Assembly (NCBI RefSeq): GCF_032271945.1
Contig: NZ_CP130319.1
Coordinates: forward strand, 4,979,001-5,043,000
Length of the DNA: 64,000 nt
From: Paenibacillus sp. MBLB1832
GTDB lineage: Bacteria; Bacillota; Bacilli; Paenibacillales; NBRC-103111
Direction: 5' to 3'
The notes beneath the pieces are model-generated. The model searched no databases, was not told where the DNA came from, and saw nothing but the letters and a program-made list of their open reading frames with translations. This document shows, one piece after another, positions 35,498-43,625 of the stretch. Position 1 is the first letter of the stretch. Every line of letters begins with the position of its first letter. The position numbers and the translations under genes are program-made.

Positions 35498-36352
35498 CTA
35501 TTTCTTCAGCCTTCGGAACTCAGTCGGCGACAGACCATGAAATTGCGTAAACTGTTTCGTGAAATGATGCACAGACGAATAACCGAAATCTTCGGCAATC
35601 GTGGTAATAGATCGGTTGCTTTCCCATAGAGCTGCTTCTACTTGCTTCATGATAGCCTTGGTCCAGTATGCTTTGGGTGAACTCCCCGTGGCTTGTTTGA
35701 AAAGTTCGTGAAATTGTGTTTTGCGAAGACCGCATTCATTCATCCAATCGTCATAGCTACGGCTCGCATTCGCTTCTCGATCCATTTGTTCGATGATGGG
35801 GATAATTCTGTAATCTATGAAAGTTGAAACAGACGCTGTTTGGACAAGGGTTAACAGGAATGCCTTCACAAGATGACTAACGATCAATTCTGAGTAGGGT
35901 TCACTTTTCCCAACCTGGGTCACGGCATATATGAATAATTGGCATAGGGTTGCATCATGTTGGATCGGCGTAACCACGGGGAGAGATGATAGCTCCGAGC
36001 ATGGTTCTATTACCGTAAGCAGATCGCGATTGAAATCGTTAAGATCCCAAACCAAATGTTGCGTGCTAGCTAACCTATAATTCCATAAATCACAATACAA
36101 ATTATAAGTAGCTAAGGGGTGATCTGAATTGGTATAAAAGGAGTGCGCAGCTTCAGGCGGAAAATATATCAGATCACCTTTCTTAACAGGATATGTTTTA
36201 CCTCCCACGGAAACAGACCCTTTGCCTGCCGCAACGAAATGGAAAGCGTAGCAGTAGCCAATCCTCCCAACCTCCACTTGATTTCTTGTAACGGGGAAGC
36301 GGTAATAATGGCCTACTCTTACATAGGGATTCAGCAATTCTAGAGTCGTCAT
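35498..36352 (-). CDS. AraC-family regulator with cupin domain
   Basis: About 284 residues. Three Met codons are possible; ATG at 36352 places GAGG at 6 nt. The N-terminal cupin (FHFVAAGKGSVSVGGKTYPV and GDLIYFPPEAAH) binds the effector. The C-terminal HTH pair (YDDWMNECGLRKTQFHELFK; SITTIAEDFGYSSVHHFTKQ) is AraC type. It is divergent from the PhyH-family dioxygenase gene and is its likely regulator. Confidence 0.9.
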   Translation of the reverse strand: MTTLELLNPYVRVGHYYRFPVTRNQVEVGRIGYCYAFHFVAAGKGSVSVGGKTYPVKKGDLIYFPPEAAHSFYTNSDHPLATYNLYCDLWNYRLASTQHLVWDLNDFNRDLLTVIEPCSELSSLPVVTPIQHDATLCQLFIYAVTQVGKSEPYSELIVSHLVKAFLLTLVQTASVSTFIDYRIIPIIEQMDREANASRSYDDWMNECGLRKTQFHELFKQATGSSPKAYWTKAIMKQVEAALWESNRSITTIAEDFGYSSVHHFTKQFTQFHGLSPTEFRRLKK

Positions 36353-36479
36353 CATACACCTCATGAGCCGTTTTTGTTAGCGGAAGAATTGATCAATCTG
36401 CGAACAGGCAAACAAATACAACATCCGCTTAGAATGCTATTATTTTCTATATTACATCACATTATGGAGAGTGAGTAGC

Positions 36480-37346
36480 GTGATTATACAAAATAGAAGC
36501 GGAAGTTTAACTACCGAACAAACTCAGTTTTACGAGGAGCAGGGATATCTCGTCATCCCTAACTTGCTCTCTGAGGAAGATTTAGCTTCTGCTCGCGAGG
36601 CGATGACTCAGAAGGTCTCAATGATTGCGGATGAATTGTTCGCAGATGGTTTAATTTCTAACAAGCTGGAGGAGCGCCCTTTTCAATATCGTCTTGCCGA
36701 GCTTTTCCGAGGATTATCGGAGGAGAACTTCTTGAAGTACGGCAGAAGCTGGCGAGATCGTATCCCAGGCTATTTCACGCTCATGAGCAATCCCAAAATT
36801 TTGGATGCGGTTGAATCCTTAATTGGCAGTGAATTGTTCGCAAATCCTATCTACAACGTACGTCCTAAGGTACCAAAGGTGGCGGCGGGCGCAGTTCCTT
36901 GGCATCAAGATAAATCATATTGGCCGGATGCCAACGCTAACCCCGTCATCACGGTTTGGATCCCGCTCGTTGATGCGAATGAAGTCAATGGATGTCTTCA
37001 TATTAAGCCCCGAACTCATCGAAAGCGTGTGTTAAAGTGGCATCGGGAAACATATTCGGGTACAGGCTATACAGCATTGAAAGACAGCCAACTCGGAAAA
37101 ACAGAAACCGTTGCCTTGCCTGTGACGGCAGGAAGCGCCATTCTTTTCAATGATCGCTGTCTCCATATGTCTACGCCGAACCAGTCTAATGAAGTTCGCT
37201 GGAGCGTTGATCTTCGTTATCAGCCTACTGATCAAGATCCCATGTTGAACCAGGGCGTAGGCTTCCTCGCAAGGAGCCGTAAATATCCTTCCCGTGTAGC
37301 CACGCTGGAGGATTGGCTAGCAGGTCATCCGGAGCATACGGACTAA
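36480..37346 (+). CDS. Phytanoyl-CoA dioxygenase (PhyH) family protein
   Basis: About 288 residues from GTG at 36480 (GGAGA 9 nt upstream); an in-frame GTG at 36471 directly abuts GGAGA and is less likely. Iron ligands are visible as His-x-Asp in PWHQDKSYW (about 142-144) and distal His in RCLHMSTPN (about 224), with the 2-oxoglutarate Arg in EVRWSVDLRY. The family hydroxylates diverse small molecules with Fe(II) and 2-oxoglutarate. Substrate unknown; the divergent AraC regulator suggests a catabolic role. Confidence 0.9.
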   Translation: MIIQNRSGSLTTEQTQFYEEQGYLVIPNLLSEEDLASAREAMTQKVSMIADELFADGLISNKLEERPFQYRLAELFRGLSEENFLKYGRSWRDRIPGYFTLMSNPKILDAVESLIGSELFANPIYNVRPKVPKVAAGAVPWHQDKSYWPDANANPVITVWIPLVDANEVNGCLHIKPRTHRKRVLKWHRETYSGTGYTALKDSQLGKTETVALPVTAGSAILFNDRCLHMSTPNQSNEVRWSVDLRYQPTDQDPMLNQGVGFLARSRKYPSRVATLEDWLAGHPEHTD

Positions 37347-37349
37347 GTT

Positions 37350-37397
37350 AAGACGACCTTCGTTCCCCGTTTTTTGGGGAATGGAGGTCGTCTTTTA
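37350..37397 (+). terminator. Terminator of the PhyH-family gene
   Basis: Long stem AAGACGACCT...TTCCCC/GGGGAA...AGGTCGTCTT followed by TTTTA, a few bases after the stop codon. Confidence 0.9.
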
Positions 37398-37444
37398 TAT
37401 CTAAAAACAGGCTCATGTATTCACCTCCCGTGATCCCCCTCCCC

Positions 37445-37841
37445 CTAAATCAGCTTCGAGTTTAACTCAGCTCCCCAGCACGATCTCCACCACAACCCCT
37501 TGCAACCTATCGCTGCAATCGACCGCATATAGCCCTGGTTCAAAGCAATCACCTCCCGCTTCACGCCATCAATCCGTACCTCCAACGGAACAGTCTTCGC
37601 ATAAAATGCAAATCGACCGCCTTCCCGAAGGCGAATCAACGATCTTCCCGCTCCTTCCACACTTCCCACTCTCGCCCCACATCTCCATAACCGCATCGAG
37701 TGGCGTCACCGCTCCCTTAACAGGTGCTAGTAGAAAGAGCTTGCATTGTTCGGGATGTAGAACAAATGGGAAACGTTCACCCGCTTCCAGCACGCTTCTT
37801 TTCCCGGAAAAGTTGGGCGATCGCAGAAAGGGGATTGGCAA
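37445..37841 (-). pseudogene. Degenerate coding remnant
   Basis: Two overlapping minus-strand frames look like pieces of one reading frame shifted around 37610-37650. The upstream piece has HPEQCKLFLLAPVKGAVTPL, and the downstream piece has RFAFYAKTVPLEVRIDGVKR. Neither has a ribosome-binding site or a complete domain. The text has the feel of a glycoside-hydrolase C-terminal beta-sandwich but no family can be named. It lies between the terminators of the PhyH and Fic genes, in about 480 bp without an intact gene. Confidence 0.35.
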
Positions 37842-37873
37842 GACAATGGGATTTGGTGTGGAGAGGAAGCATA

Positions 37874-37905
37874 ATAAAAAAACCTTCGCCGGGTAACGGG
37901 GAAGG
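37874..37905 (-). terminator. Terminator of the Fic-family gene
   Basis: AACCTTC...GAAGGTT hairpin (37879-37905) followed in minus reading by seven T. Confidence 0.8.
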
Positions 37906-37935
37906 TTTATCCAATTTTATAATTAAACATTCAAA

Positions 37936-38676
37936 TCACTTTACCGCGCCTATGTATTTTTGCAAACCATCCTCAACACATTTGGAAATTAATCGCACGA
38001 ATGGTATTATTTCATTTCGAATACTGGCATCTTCCAACGTCTCATAATATTTCAAACGAGCATCGTTTGCTGCTTTTACAATTGCTGGTGGAAATCCAAA
38101 TTTCATTAATATTAAATTCATTAAAAGTCGCGCTGTTCGACCATTTCCATCAGAAAATGGATGAATATAAACAAAACGAAAATGAAATTCCGCAGCTAGT
38201 TCAACGGGGTGTAATTTATTTTTGTAATCATCGTACCATTGAATCAACTGCTCCATTTTCTCAGAGAGCACTGAAAAGTGTGGAGGTGTTTGTTGTGAGC
38301 CTGATATCCTAACGTTAACCATCCGATATCTTCCTGCATTCTCATCATCAATGTTCTTAAGGACGAGATGATGAATTGATTTTATAATATACTCAGTCAA
38401 TTCCATGTTTCTATTCACAATATCCTGTACGTAACTAATCGCTTCTGAATGGTTTACAACCTCAAAATGTTCACGCAGCTTTTTACCGCCTATGGTTAAT
38501 CCTTCTTCCAAGACTAATTTCGTTTCTAAAAGTGTTAATGTATTACCTTCGATCGCATTAGAGTTGTACGTCCATTCAACCCGAAACACTTGCTCTAAAT
38601 TTCTTACCGCAGCTGGAGGCAGAGGGCGTAAAACATCTAATTCACTTTTTAATAGATCTATTTTAGAAAAGTCCAC
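37936..38676 (-). CDS. Fic-domain protein with N-terminal inhibitory motif
   Basis: 246 residues, GTG start with AGGAGG 9 nt upstream. The Fic core motif HPFSDGNGRTAR (about 168-179) has the catalytic His and the anion-binding GNGR. An inhibitory-helix motif SNAIEGN (S-x-x-x-E-G, about 39-45) precedes the core in the same protein, so this is a class II, self-inhibited Fic protein. Fic proteins transfer AMP or other nucleotides to target hydroxyls. No antitoxin gene lies beside it, consistent with the internal inhibitor. Confidence 0.9.
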   Translation of the reverse strand: MDFSKIDLLKSELDVLRPLPPAAVRNLEQVFRVEWTYNSNAIEGNTLTLLETKLVLEEGLTIGGKKLREHFEVVNHSEAISYVQDIVNRNMELTEYIIKSIHHLVLKNIDDENAGRYRMVNVRISGSQQTPPHFSVLSEKMEQLIQWYDDYKNKLHPVELAAEFHFRFVYIHPFSDGNGRTARLLMNLILMKFGFPPAIVKAANDARLKYYETLEDASIRNEIIPFVRLISKCVEDGLQKYIGAVK

Positions 38677-38774
38677 GTTAGCGCCCCTCCTTACATCATA
38701 TTACCATTATATCACAGTTGGCTATAATTAGACGTTAAAGGCATGCACTCCAACGAAGTAGAAAGAAAAGTAGC

Positions 38775-38810
38775 TAAAAAAAAGAAAAACCCTTGATTAT
38801 CAAGGGTTTT
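38775..38810 (-). terminator. Terminator of the tRNA-Glu/tRNA-Leu unit
   Basis: 11-bp stem AAAACCCTTGA/TCAAGGGTTTT with TTA loop (38786-38810), T-rich on the minus side, 10 bp after tRNA-Leu. Confidence 0.9.
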
Positions 38811-38819
38811 TCTTTGGGA

Positions 38820-38901
38820 TGCGGTCGGAGGGATTTGAACCCTCACGCCTTGTGAGCGCCACCCCCTCAAGATGGTGTGTCTGCCGTTCCACCACGACCG
38901 C
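38820..38901 (-). tRNA. tRNA-Leu(GAG)
   Basis: Class II cloverleaf with a long variable arm. Acceptor GCGGTCG/CGACCGC, anticodon stem CCATC/GGTGG around TTGAGGG (anticodon GAG), T arm GAGGGTTCAAATCCCTC. CCA is not encoded. Confidence 0.93.
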
Positions 38902-38917
38902 ATAAGAGGAATAAAAT

Positions 38918-38988
38918 GACCCGTAGGGGACTCGAACCCCTGTTACCTCCGTGAAAGGGAGGTGTCTTAACCACTTGACCAACGGGCC
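38918..38988 (-). tRNA. tRNA-Glu(TTC)
   Basis: Acceptor GGCCCGT/ACGGGTC (one G-T pair), anticodon loop CTTTCAC (anticodon TTC), T arm AGGGGTTCGAGTCCCCT, discriminator A. It precedes tRNA-Leu in the same transcript. Confidence 0.93.
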
Positions 38989-39134
38989 ACATAATCGCCA
39001 TGAAAGCTAAAAGCCCGTTAGGACGACAAGTGTTATTATATAGGATTCCCGTCCAGATGACAAGTGCAATTTGTGGAAGCCTCCCTACATCGCCAGAGTG
39101 AGACAACGTCATAGAGGCTTCCTAGCTGCCTGCA

Positions 39135-40877
39135 CTACTTGGTTTTAAAATACGACACTGACTCGTTCAGCGTATCCACAACATTGCGCAACTGCTCAGC
39201 AGCCGCCGCAATATTCTGCATCATGGCCAGCTGTTCTTCCGTAGCCGCTGCGACCGTTTGGGATCTCGTCAAAATCTGGGACGAGCTTGCTGCTGCATGA
39301 TCCATCGTCGCCGAAATCTCTTCAGAACTCGCCGACATTTGCTCAGTGATCGCGGAGGTCTCATGAATCTGTGTGACGATGTGCGTCACCGATTGCATTA
39401 TCGTCTCAAAGCTTTGATTCACTTCCTGCATCATGTGCGAGCCAGCGCTTGCTTCCTGCTTCGTCATTTGCATCGATTCGGAAACGCTGGCGATCTCGAC
39501 ACGTGTCTCATGAATAAGCTGATTAATGCCATCGGCCGATTCAATAGATTGTGCAGCCAGCTTGCGGATTTCATGCGCGACGACATTGAAGCCTTTGCCA
39601 TGCTCCCCTGCTCGGGCTGCCTCAATCGAAGCATTCAACGATAAGAGATTCGTCTGATTGGCAAAATTGGTGATACTCGAAGCAATGAGCCCGATTTCGT
39701 CGGATTTTCGCGTCAAGGATTGTACGGTCGCCGCCAACTGTTCAACAGAGTTCAACATGTTGGTAATCTGCGTCTGGAGCTTGGAGAGCAGCTCATTTCC
39801 AATCGCCGCATGTTGCGAAGTTAATGACGAGTGTTCCGCCATTACACCTGAATTTTCAGCTACCCGTTGAATCCCGATCGCCATTTCTTCCATGGCACGG
39901 CTCGTTTCCTCACTGCTCCGTGTTTGTAGTTCCACATCCTGTGTCATCTCTTGAATATTCGTAGCGACATGCTCTGCCGCGCTTGCCGATTCTTTGGCAC
40001 TGCCCGAGAGATCCACCGAGGCATCCTGCACGAATTGCGTGTTCGACGCGATCGCACCGATTAATCCCTTCATTTTCGCCACCATATCATCAACCGACTC
40101 CGAAATCCGCCCAAACTCATCCTTCGCATACGAGGTCTGCGGTTCATGCCGCAAATCCCCCGCTGCAACCTGACTCGTAATGGTCAAAATCCGCCGTACC
40201 GTCGCCATAATTCGCTTAATGACTAGGCTGCCTGCAGCCGCTAGAAAAAGAACAACTATAGCTATACCGATATAGATGCTGCGCGCATTTACGTCACTAT
40301 CCTCATGGATAACTTGAATACTTTCTTGCGCATAGCTATCCAGAGTTTCCCCGATAACGTTGAGGCCTTCGCGCCCTTTTTCGAACGCAGCCGTGAGCTT
40401 CGCATCATTCACAACGCCTTTACCAACGCTGCCCGCCTGTACGACGGCATTTGCCTCTCTAACCCATTGATCGAACGAGGTATGGAAACGGGCTGCGCTT
40501 TGTTCAATCGTCACACTCGACTGATTGTGGGCGCTTTGAAGTAAGTCTTTATCCTGTAAAATCGTAACAGCCTGCCCGACCCTCGTATTCGTTTGGTCAA
40601 TATTGTCTTTCATCACTTTCAGCTGGCTGGCTTTCTCATCCCCGCTCAATGTGCCTGACACCAACAACTGATAAGCCGTCAAAGCTTGATACATATCCCG
40701 GTCGGCATTCAAAATCAGTGAGGTACTCTTCTCTGTCGTCTCATACAAGGAAGAGGTCAACGTATCTGTAGTGGATTGATTAATCTGCAGTAAATACACG
40801 CTCGTACCTACGTATAGCAAGGAAGGAATTAATACTAATAAAATGAGCCGTACACGTATTGATAATAATTTTGCCAC
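39135..40877 (-). CDS. Methyl-accepting chemotaxis protein
   Basis: About 580 residues from GTG at 40877, which has GGGGGT 6 nt upstream; an upstream ATG at 40910 is in frame but poorly placed. Membrane segments near 9-30 and 202-224 enclose a four-helix-bundle type extracellular sensor. A HAMP domain follows, then the signalling domain with hairpin tip [20 protein letters not shown] followed by [12 protein letters not shown]. The tip is conserved; there is no C-terminal pentapeptide. The ligand is unknown. Confidence 0.93.
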   Translation of the reverse strand: MAKLLSIRVRLILLVLIPSLLYVGTSVYLLQINQSTTDTLTSSLYETTEKSTSLILNADRDMYQALTAYQLLVSGTLSGDEKASQLKVMKDNIDQTNTRVGQAVTILQDKDLLQSAHNQSSVTIEQSAARFHTSFDQWVREANAVVQAGSVGKGVVNDAKLTAAFEKGREGLNVIGETLDSYAQESIQVIHEDSDVNARSIYIGIAIVVLFLAAAGSLVIKRIMATVRRILTITSQVAAGDLRHEPQTSYAKDEFGRISESVDDMVAKMKGLIGAIASNTQFVQDASVDLSGSAKESASAAEHVATNIQEMTQDVELQTRSSEETSRAMEEMAIGIQRVAENSGVMAEHSSLTSQHAAIGNELLSKLQTQITNMLNSVEQLAATVQSLTRKSDEIGLIASSITNFANQTNLLSLNASIEAARAGEHGKGFNVVAHEIRKLAAQSIESADGINQLIHETRVEIASVSESMQMTKQEASAGSHMMQEVNQSFETIMQSVTHIVTQIHETSAITEQMSASSEEISATMDHAAASSSQILTRSQTVAAATEEQLAMMQNIAAAAEQLRNVVDTLNESVSYFKTK

Positions 40878-40967
40878 TGTAATACCCCCATGGTGAATCA
40901 TTTTTATCAACTATAGGGGACAAACGTTTGCTGGGTATTAAAAATTTGTTAGATATGATTTAGAAAA

Positions 40968-41012
40968 AAAACAAAAAAATAAGCCCGACGACTTGATGCC
41001 GTTGAGCTTATA
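40968..41012 (-). terminator. Terminator of the tRNA-Asn/tRNA-Ser unit
   Basis: Imperfect hairpin with outer stem ATAAGC/GCTTAT and inner GACGAC/GCCGTT pairing, followed in minus reading by TTTTTTTGTTTTTTTTC. Confidence 0.75.
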
Positions 41013-41017
41013 CGTGA

Positions 41018-41106
41018 CGGAGAGAGAGGGATTCGAACCCTCGCACCGCTTACGCAGTCTAACCCCTTAGCAGAGGGTCCCCTTATAGCCACTTGGGTAT
41101 CTCTCC
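41018..41106 (-). tRNA. tRNA-Ser(GCT)
   Basis: Class II tRNA. Acceptor GGAGAGA/TCTCTCC, anticodon stem ACCCT/GGGGT around CTGCTAA (anticodon GCT), long variable arm, T arm GAGGGTTCGAATCCCTC, discriminator G. Confidence 0.93.
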
Positions 41107-41112
41107 ATATGG

Positions 41113-41185
41113 CTCCCCGAACAGGACTCGAACCTGTGACAACTCGATTAACAGTCGAGTGCTCTACCAACTGAGCTATCAGGGA
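41113..41185 (-). tRNA. tRNA-Asn(GTT)
   Basis: Acceptor TCCCTGA/TCGGGGA, D arm with AGCTCAGTTGGTAGAGC, anticodon stem CTCGA/TCGAG around CTGTTAA (anticodon GTT), T arm ACAGGTTCGAGTCCTGT. First of the Asn-Ser pair. Confidence 0.95.
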
Positions 41186-41204
41186 ATGAACAAGTTTTAT
41201 TTTA

Positions 41205-41678
41205 TTATGAAGGTGATGTTAAGTCAAGAGTAACCAATTTCAATTTTCCCCGGCAATTACCACAAGCATACTTACTAACGTCCATTTTCCGCTTACGAAG
41301 ATAGGCTGTTCGACACTTCACACATTCCAGTCGATATTTATAAGCTTGCTTGGCTCGTGGCTTGGGCAATGACTGGCAGTACCTCGAACCGCCGACTTGG
41401 GCTAGCAGCGTTTTGAAATCATGGTCACGATGCTTGTAGCCTCGCTTCATGATATGCAGGTGATAATGGCATAGCTCATGCTTAATAATTTTCTCGATTT
41501 CGTCTCGGCCAAACGTTTCCCACTGGTTCCAACTGATCTCGATATCATGTGATTTCATAAAATAACGACCGCCCGTCGACCGCAATCTGCGGTTAAAACG
41601 CGCCTGATGCACGAAGGGTCTGCCGAACGACGCCATTGAAATCTGCTCAATCCATTGCTGCAGCTCTTGATCTTCCAT
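41205..41678 (-). CDS. SprT-like zinc metalloprotease family protein
   Basis: 157 residues. ATG with AGGAG 9 nt upstream. The zincin motif IIKHELCHYHLH (HExxH, about 65-76) and a C-terminal zinc ribbon with CVKC and CGNC pairs match SprT-like proteins (B. subtilis YdcK). The family relates to DNA-protein crosslink proteases, but the bacterial role is unclear. Neighbours (cmpA, tex, tRNA-Asn/Ser) repeat the B. subtilis order. Confidence 0.9.
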   Translation of the reverse strand: MEDQELQQWIEQISMASFGRPFVHQARFNRRLRSTGGRYFMKSHDIEISWNQWETFGRDEIEKIIKHELCHYHLHIMKRGYKHRDHDFKTLLAQVGGSRYCQSLPKPRAKQAYKYRLECVKCRTAYLRKRKMDVSKYACGNCRGKLKLVTLDLTSPS

Positions 41679-41817
41679 AGTACGACACTCCTACTGATAC
41701 GTCACTACAACCATGCGCATGACAAGTTCTTACTTGAATTTGTACCGTATGTACCGCTATACTGTCAAGTAGAAAAGAAGATCGAAAGCCCTATACAGAG
41801 AGGATTTGAAAAGCTCC

Positions 41818-42171
41818 ATGCCACAGATGCGCTATGCCATTCTCAAGCTTGACCAACAACTCGAATTCGTCGAAATGCCTTCCTCCTATTCCTACCAATT
41901 AACTGCTTTGAACCAACGTTTGCACAAAGAACTAGATAAATTGACAGCTGACCATGTGCCTCAATTGCCGCGTGTTATTGCTGAATGTGATGACCTGGAG
42001 TTGATCGGCCCATCGTACACGCTTACCAATGGCTTGGATTACATCAATCGTTTGGAGAAATCGTTCGCGGGTATCCAAGAGAAATCATATCCCCTGATCT
42101 CCTTACTGACAGAAATCCGCGCACTTCAAGCTCAGCTCGAGCAGTGGTACGAAGAGGAATTTGATCTCTAA
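41818..42171 (+). CDS. Conserved-looking small protein of unknown function
   Basis: 117 residues from ATG 41818. AGAGAGG lies 14 nt upstream, and an in-frame TTG at 41806 sits only 2 nt from it, so the start is uncertain. The protein is acidic and helical (HKELDKLTADHVP; EIRALQAQLEQWYEEEFDL), with no signal peptide, cysteine or known motif. Divergent from the SprT-like gene and upstream of cmpA. Confidence 0.6.
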   Translation: MPQMRYAILKLDQQLEFVEMPSSYSYQLTALNQRLHKELDKLTADHVPQLPRVIAECDDLELIGPSYTLTNGLDYINRLEKSFAGIQEKSYPLISLLTEIRALQAQLEQWYEEEFDL

Positions 42172-42244
42172 AATGGAAGGACCTGCACCCATTATCCTTC
42201 ACCTTCATATGCTATAAGTACATGGCAAAGAAGGGGATGGGCAT

Positions 42245-42409
42245 ATGCCTCAATGGCTTTGTAATCAATTAATGCGTGCCTTCCAGAACAAAAACCGTAG
42301 ACAAATCAAATTATTGAATGAAAGCTGGTACTTTTACCGCACTCGCCGTTCACAGGAAGAATGGCCTGATGGCCAATCGACAGATGGACCGAGTAAACGT
42401 AAATTTTGA
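42245..42409 (+). CDS. cmpA: Cortex morphogenetic protein CmpA
   Basis: 54 residues. ATG with AAGGGG 8 nt upstream. The body MPQWLCNQLMRAFQNKNRRQ then IKLLNESWYFYRTR matches the B. subtilis CmpA pattern (MPxWL...QIKLLNxxWYFY). CmpA is a very small sporulation protein that, with ClpXP, removes defective spores by destabilising SpoIVA. The C-terminal extension (SQEEWPDGQSTDGPSKRKF) is longer than in Bacillus. Gene position between the SprT-like gene and tex agrees. A terminator follows immediately. Confidence 0.85.
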   Translation: MPQWLCNQLMRAFQNKNRRQIKLLNESWYFYRTRRSQEEWPDGQSTDGPSKRKF

Positions 42410-42411
42410 TC

Positions 42412-42450
42412 AAAAAGCTAGTACTTGTGTCGACAAGTGCTGGCTTTTTT
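42412..42450 (+). terminator. Terminator of cmpA
   Basis: AAAAGC-ta-GTACTTGT-gtcg-ACAAGTGC-tg-GCTTTTTTG, two stacked stems ending in six T. Confidence 0.9.
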
Positions 42451-42484
42451 GCCTCGCGTACATAGAGATAATCTTGATGAATTC

Positions 42485-42550
42485 TTTAGTAAATCTTTAG
42501 TAAACATTTGGTAAATATTAGTTGCATATTTGAAATGAGCCTACTATACT
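42485..42550 (+). promoter_or_regulatory. SigA-type promoter with three 11-bp-spaced upstream repeats
   Basis: -35 TTGCAT (42522-42527), 17-bp spacer, -10 TATACT (42545-42550). Directly upstream are TTTAGTAAA (42485), TTTAGTAAA (42496) and TTTGGTAAA (42507), spaced exactly 11 bp and ending 6 bp before the -35. Read on the other strand they give TTTACT-N5-TTTACT-like repeats reminiscent of PhoP boxes. Activator binding is inferred. Confidence 0.6.
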
Positions 42551-42615
42551 GTAAATAATTGTAACATTAAGTCGAAAGCCCGAAAAAACAAATATTTTTA
42601 CCAGCGAAGTGAAGC

Positions 42616-42660
42616 ACACTTGGTCTGGCAGTTTCTGCTGCCGATCCAGTGTGTTTTTTT
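42616..42660 (+). terminator. Leader terminator/attenuator before the winged-helix gene
   Basis: ACACTTGG...GGCAG-loop-CTGCC...CCAGTGT followed by seven T, placed between the promoter at 42522-42550 and the ribosome-binding site at about 42671-42677. There is no gene between promoter and hairpin, so transcription of the downstream gene must read through it. The upstream 50-nt leader might hold the competing structure. Confidence 0.65.
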
Positions 42661-42684
42661 GTTTTAAAAAAAGGGGGAAACAGC

Positions 42685-43311
42685 ATGCCGCAATGCAGCC
42701 GTGCATGGCTACGTAAAATGCGTGAAAAGCATCGCCGAATGAACATGAACAGCTATTATAGCGAAAAGTACTTGCAAATGATCGGCAAGAAAAGTCAAAA
42801 GCAAAGTAAAGAGCAAAACCATTCAGGAGTAAACCACTTAACCATGGTGCGGGAAGGAGCAAGTGCCTATCAATTGCAGCATGAGGTTAAAAAGAGTGAG
42901 GTGATTCAGAGGGACCGAAAGCATGAGTCTAAAAAAAGGGAGGTGAAGTCGAGGGAGTTTGCCAAAGTGGCTAAAAAGAGCGAAGTGAACTCTAGGGAGC
43001 CAATCAAGTCCAAGGGGAATGTGTTACCCTTCGCATCGTCAAAACAGCGCATGACAGCGGCTCCTTCTCCTGCTGAACGTGAGAGCGCGTTCTGGGAGCT
43101 GCGGAAGCAGTCCATCCTTCGCCTCGCCCATCGCCGCAACGGAAAAGTCAGGCTCCTAGACGTCGCGGCTGAATGCAACGTACATATCCAGATCGCTGCC
43201 GAGTGGCTCATTCGTCTCACCACAGAAGGCATCCTCTCGTTGGTCGCCAGCCATCGGCGGCACGCGAGGATTTATGTGGTGAATAACGCGGGAGGTGATG
43301 GTACTAGTTAG
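42685..43311 (+). CDS. Basic protein with C-terminal winged-helix-like domain
   Basis: 208 residues from the ATG at 42685 with AAGGGGG 7 nt upstream. The first 125 residues are very rich in Lys/Arg/Ser/Glu, with a repeated SREXXK/KKSEV pattern (KKSEVIQRD, KKREVKSREF, KKSEVNSREP), probably disordered. The C-terminus (AFWELRKQSILRLAHRRNGK then VRLLDVAAECNVHIQIAAEW) resembles a winged helix. Not recognised as a known family. Preceded by a strong promoter and attenuator-like hairpin, followed by the repeat pair at 43347. Confidence 0.7.
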   Translation: MPQCSRAWLRKMREKHRRMNMNSYYSEKYLQMIGKKSQKQSKEQNHSGVNHLTMVREGASAYQLQHEVKKSEVIQRDRKHESKKREVKSREFAKVAKKSEVNSREPIKSKGNVLPFASSKQRMTAAPSPAERESAFWELRKQSILRLAHRRNGKVRLLDVAAECNVHIQIAAEWLIRLTTEGILSLVASHRRHARIYVVNNAGGDGTS

Positions 43312-43346
43312 ACGTTTGAGCGCCGATTGGCGGGGCTCGCGATCAG

Positions 43347-43536
43347 TTAAGGGTGGTCAACCACTCTTAAACTGATGGATTAACTTGTTTCTAGTGAAAT
43401 AGCGGTGGTTGACCGCTTCTAAAGTTACCTTTGTGCCACGGTTGGTGATTAATGTGAGCAATTAAGGGTGGTCAACCACCTCTAAACTGATGGATTAGCT
43501 TGTTTCTGGTGAAATAACGGTGGTTGACCGCTTCTA
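43347..43536. repeat. Two copies of a 75-bp inverted-repeat unit
   Basis: Copies 43347-43421 and 43462-43536 (115-bp period) are nearly identical. Each starts with TTAAGGGTGGTCAACCAC, contains AAACTGATGGATTA and TTGTTTCT, and ends with GCGGTGGTTGACCGCTTCTA. GGTCAACCAC and its reverse complement occur at opposite ends of each copy, so each unit could fold into a long hairpin. This occupies the 314 bp between the winged-helix gene and the tex terminator. No gene is seen there. Confidence 0.85.
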
Positions 43537-43578
43537 TTGAATTCTTTTGGAGGAGGTGGGGCTGACTATTAGTTTGAT

Positions 43579-43615
43579 AAAAAAAAGCAGCCGAGAGCCC
43601 ACGGCTCCCAGCTGC
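43579..43615 (-). terminator. Terminator of tex
   Basis: GCAGC-tgg-GAGCC-gtg-GGCTC-tcg-GCTGC (minus reading) followed by eight T. Confidence 0.92.
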
Positions 43616-43625
43616 CTTACCTGAT

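Noticed and set aside
43347-43536. CRISPR-like array
   Set aside because: Only two units of 75 bp, with internal dyads, no short direct repeat/spacer pattern and no cas genes.
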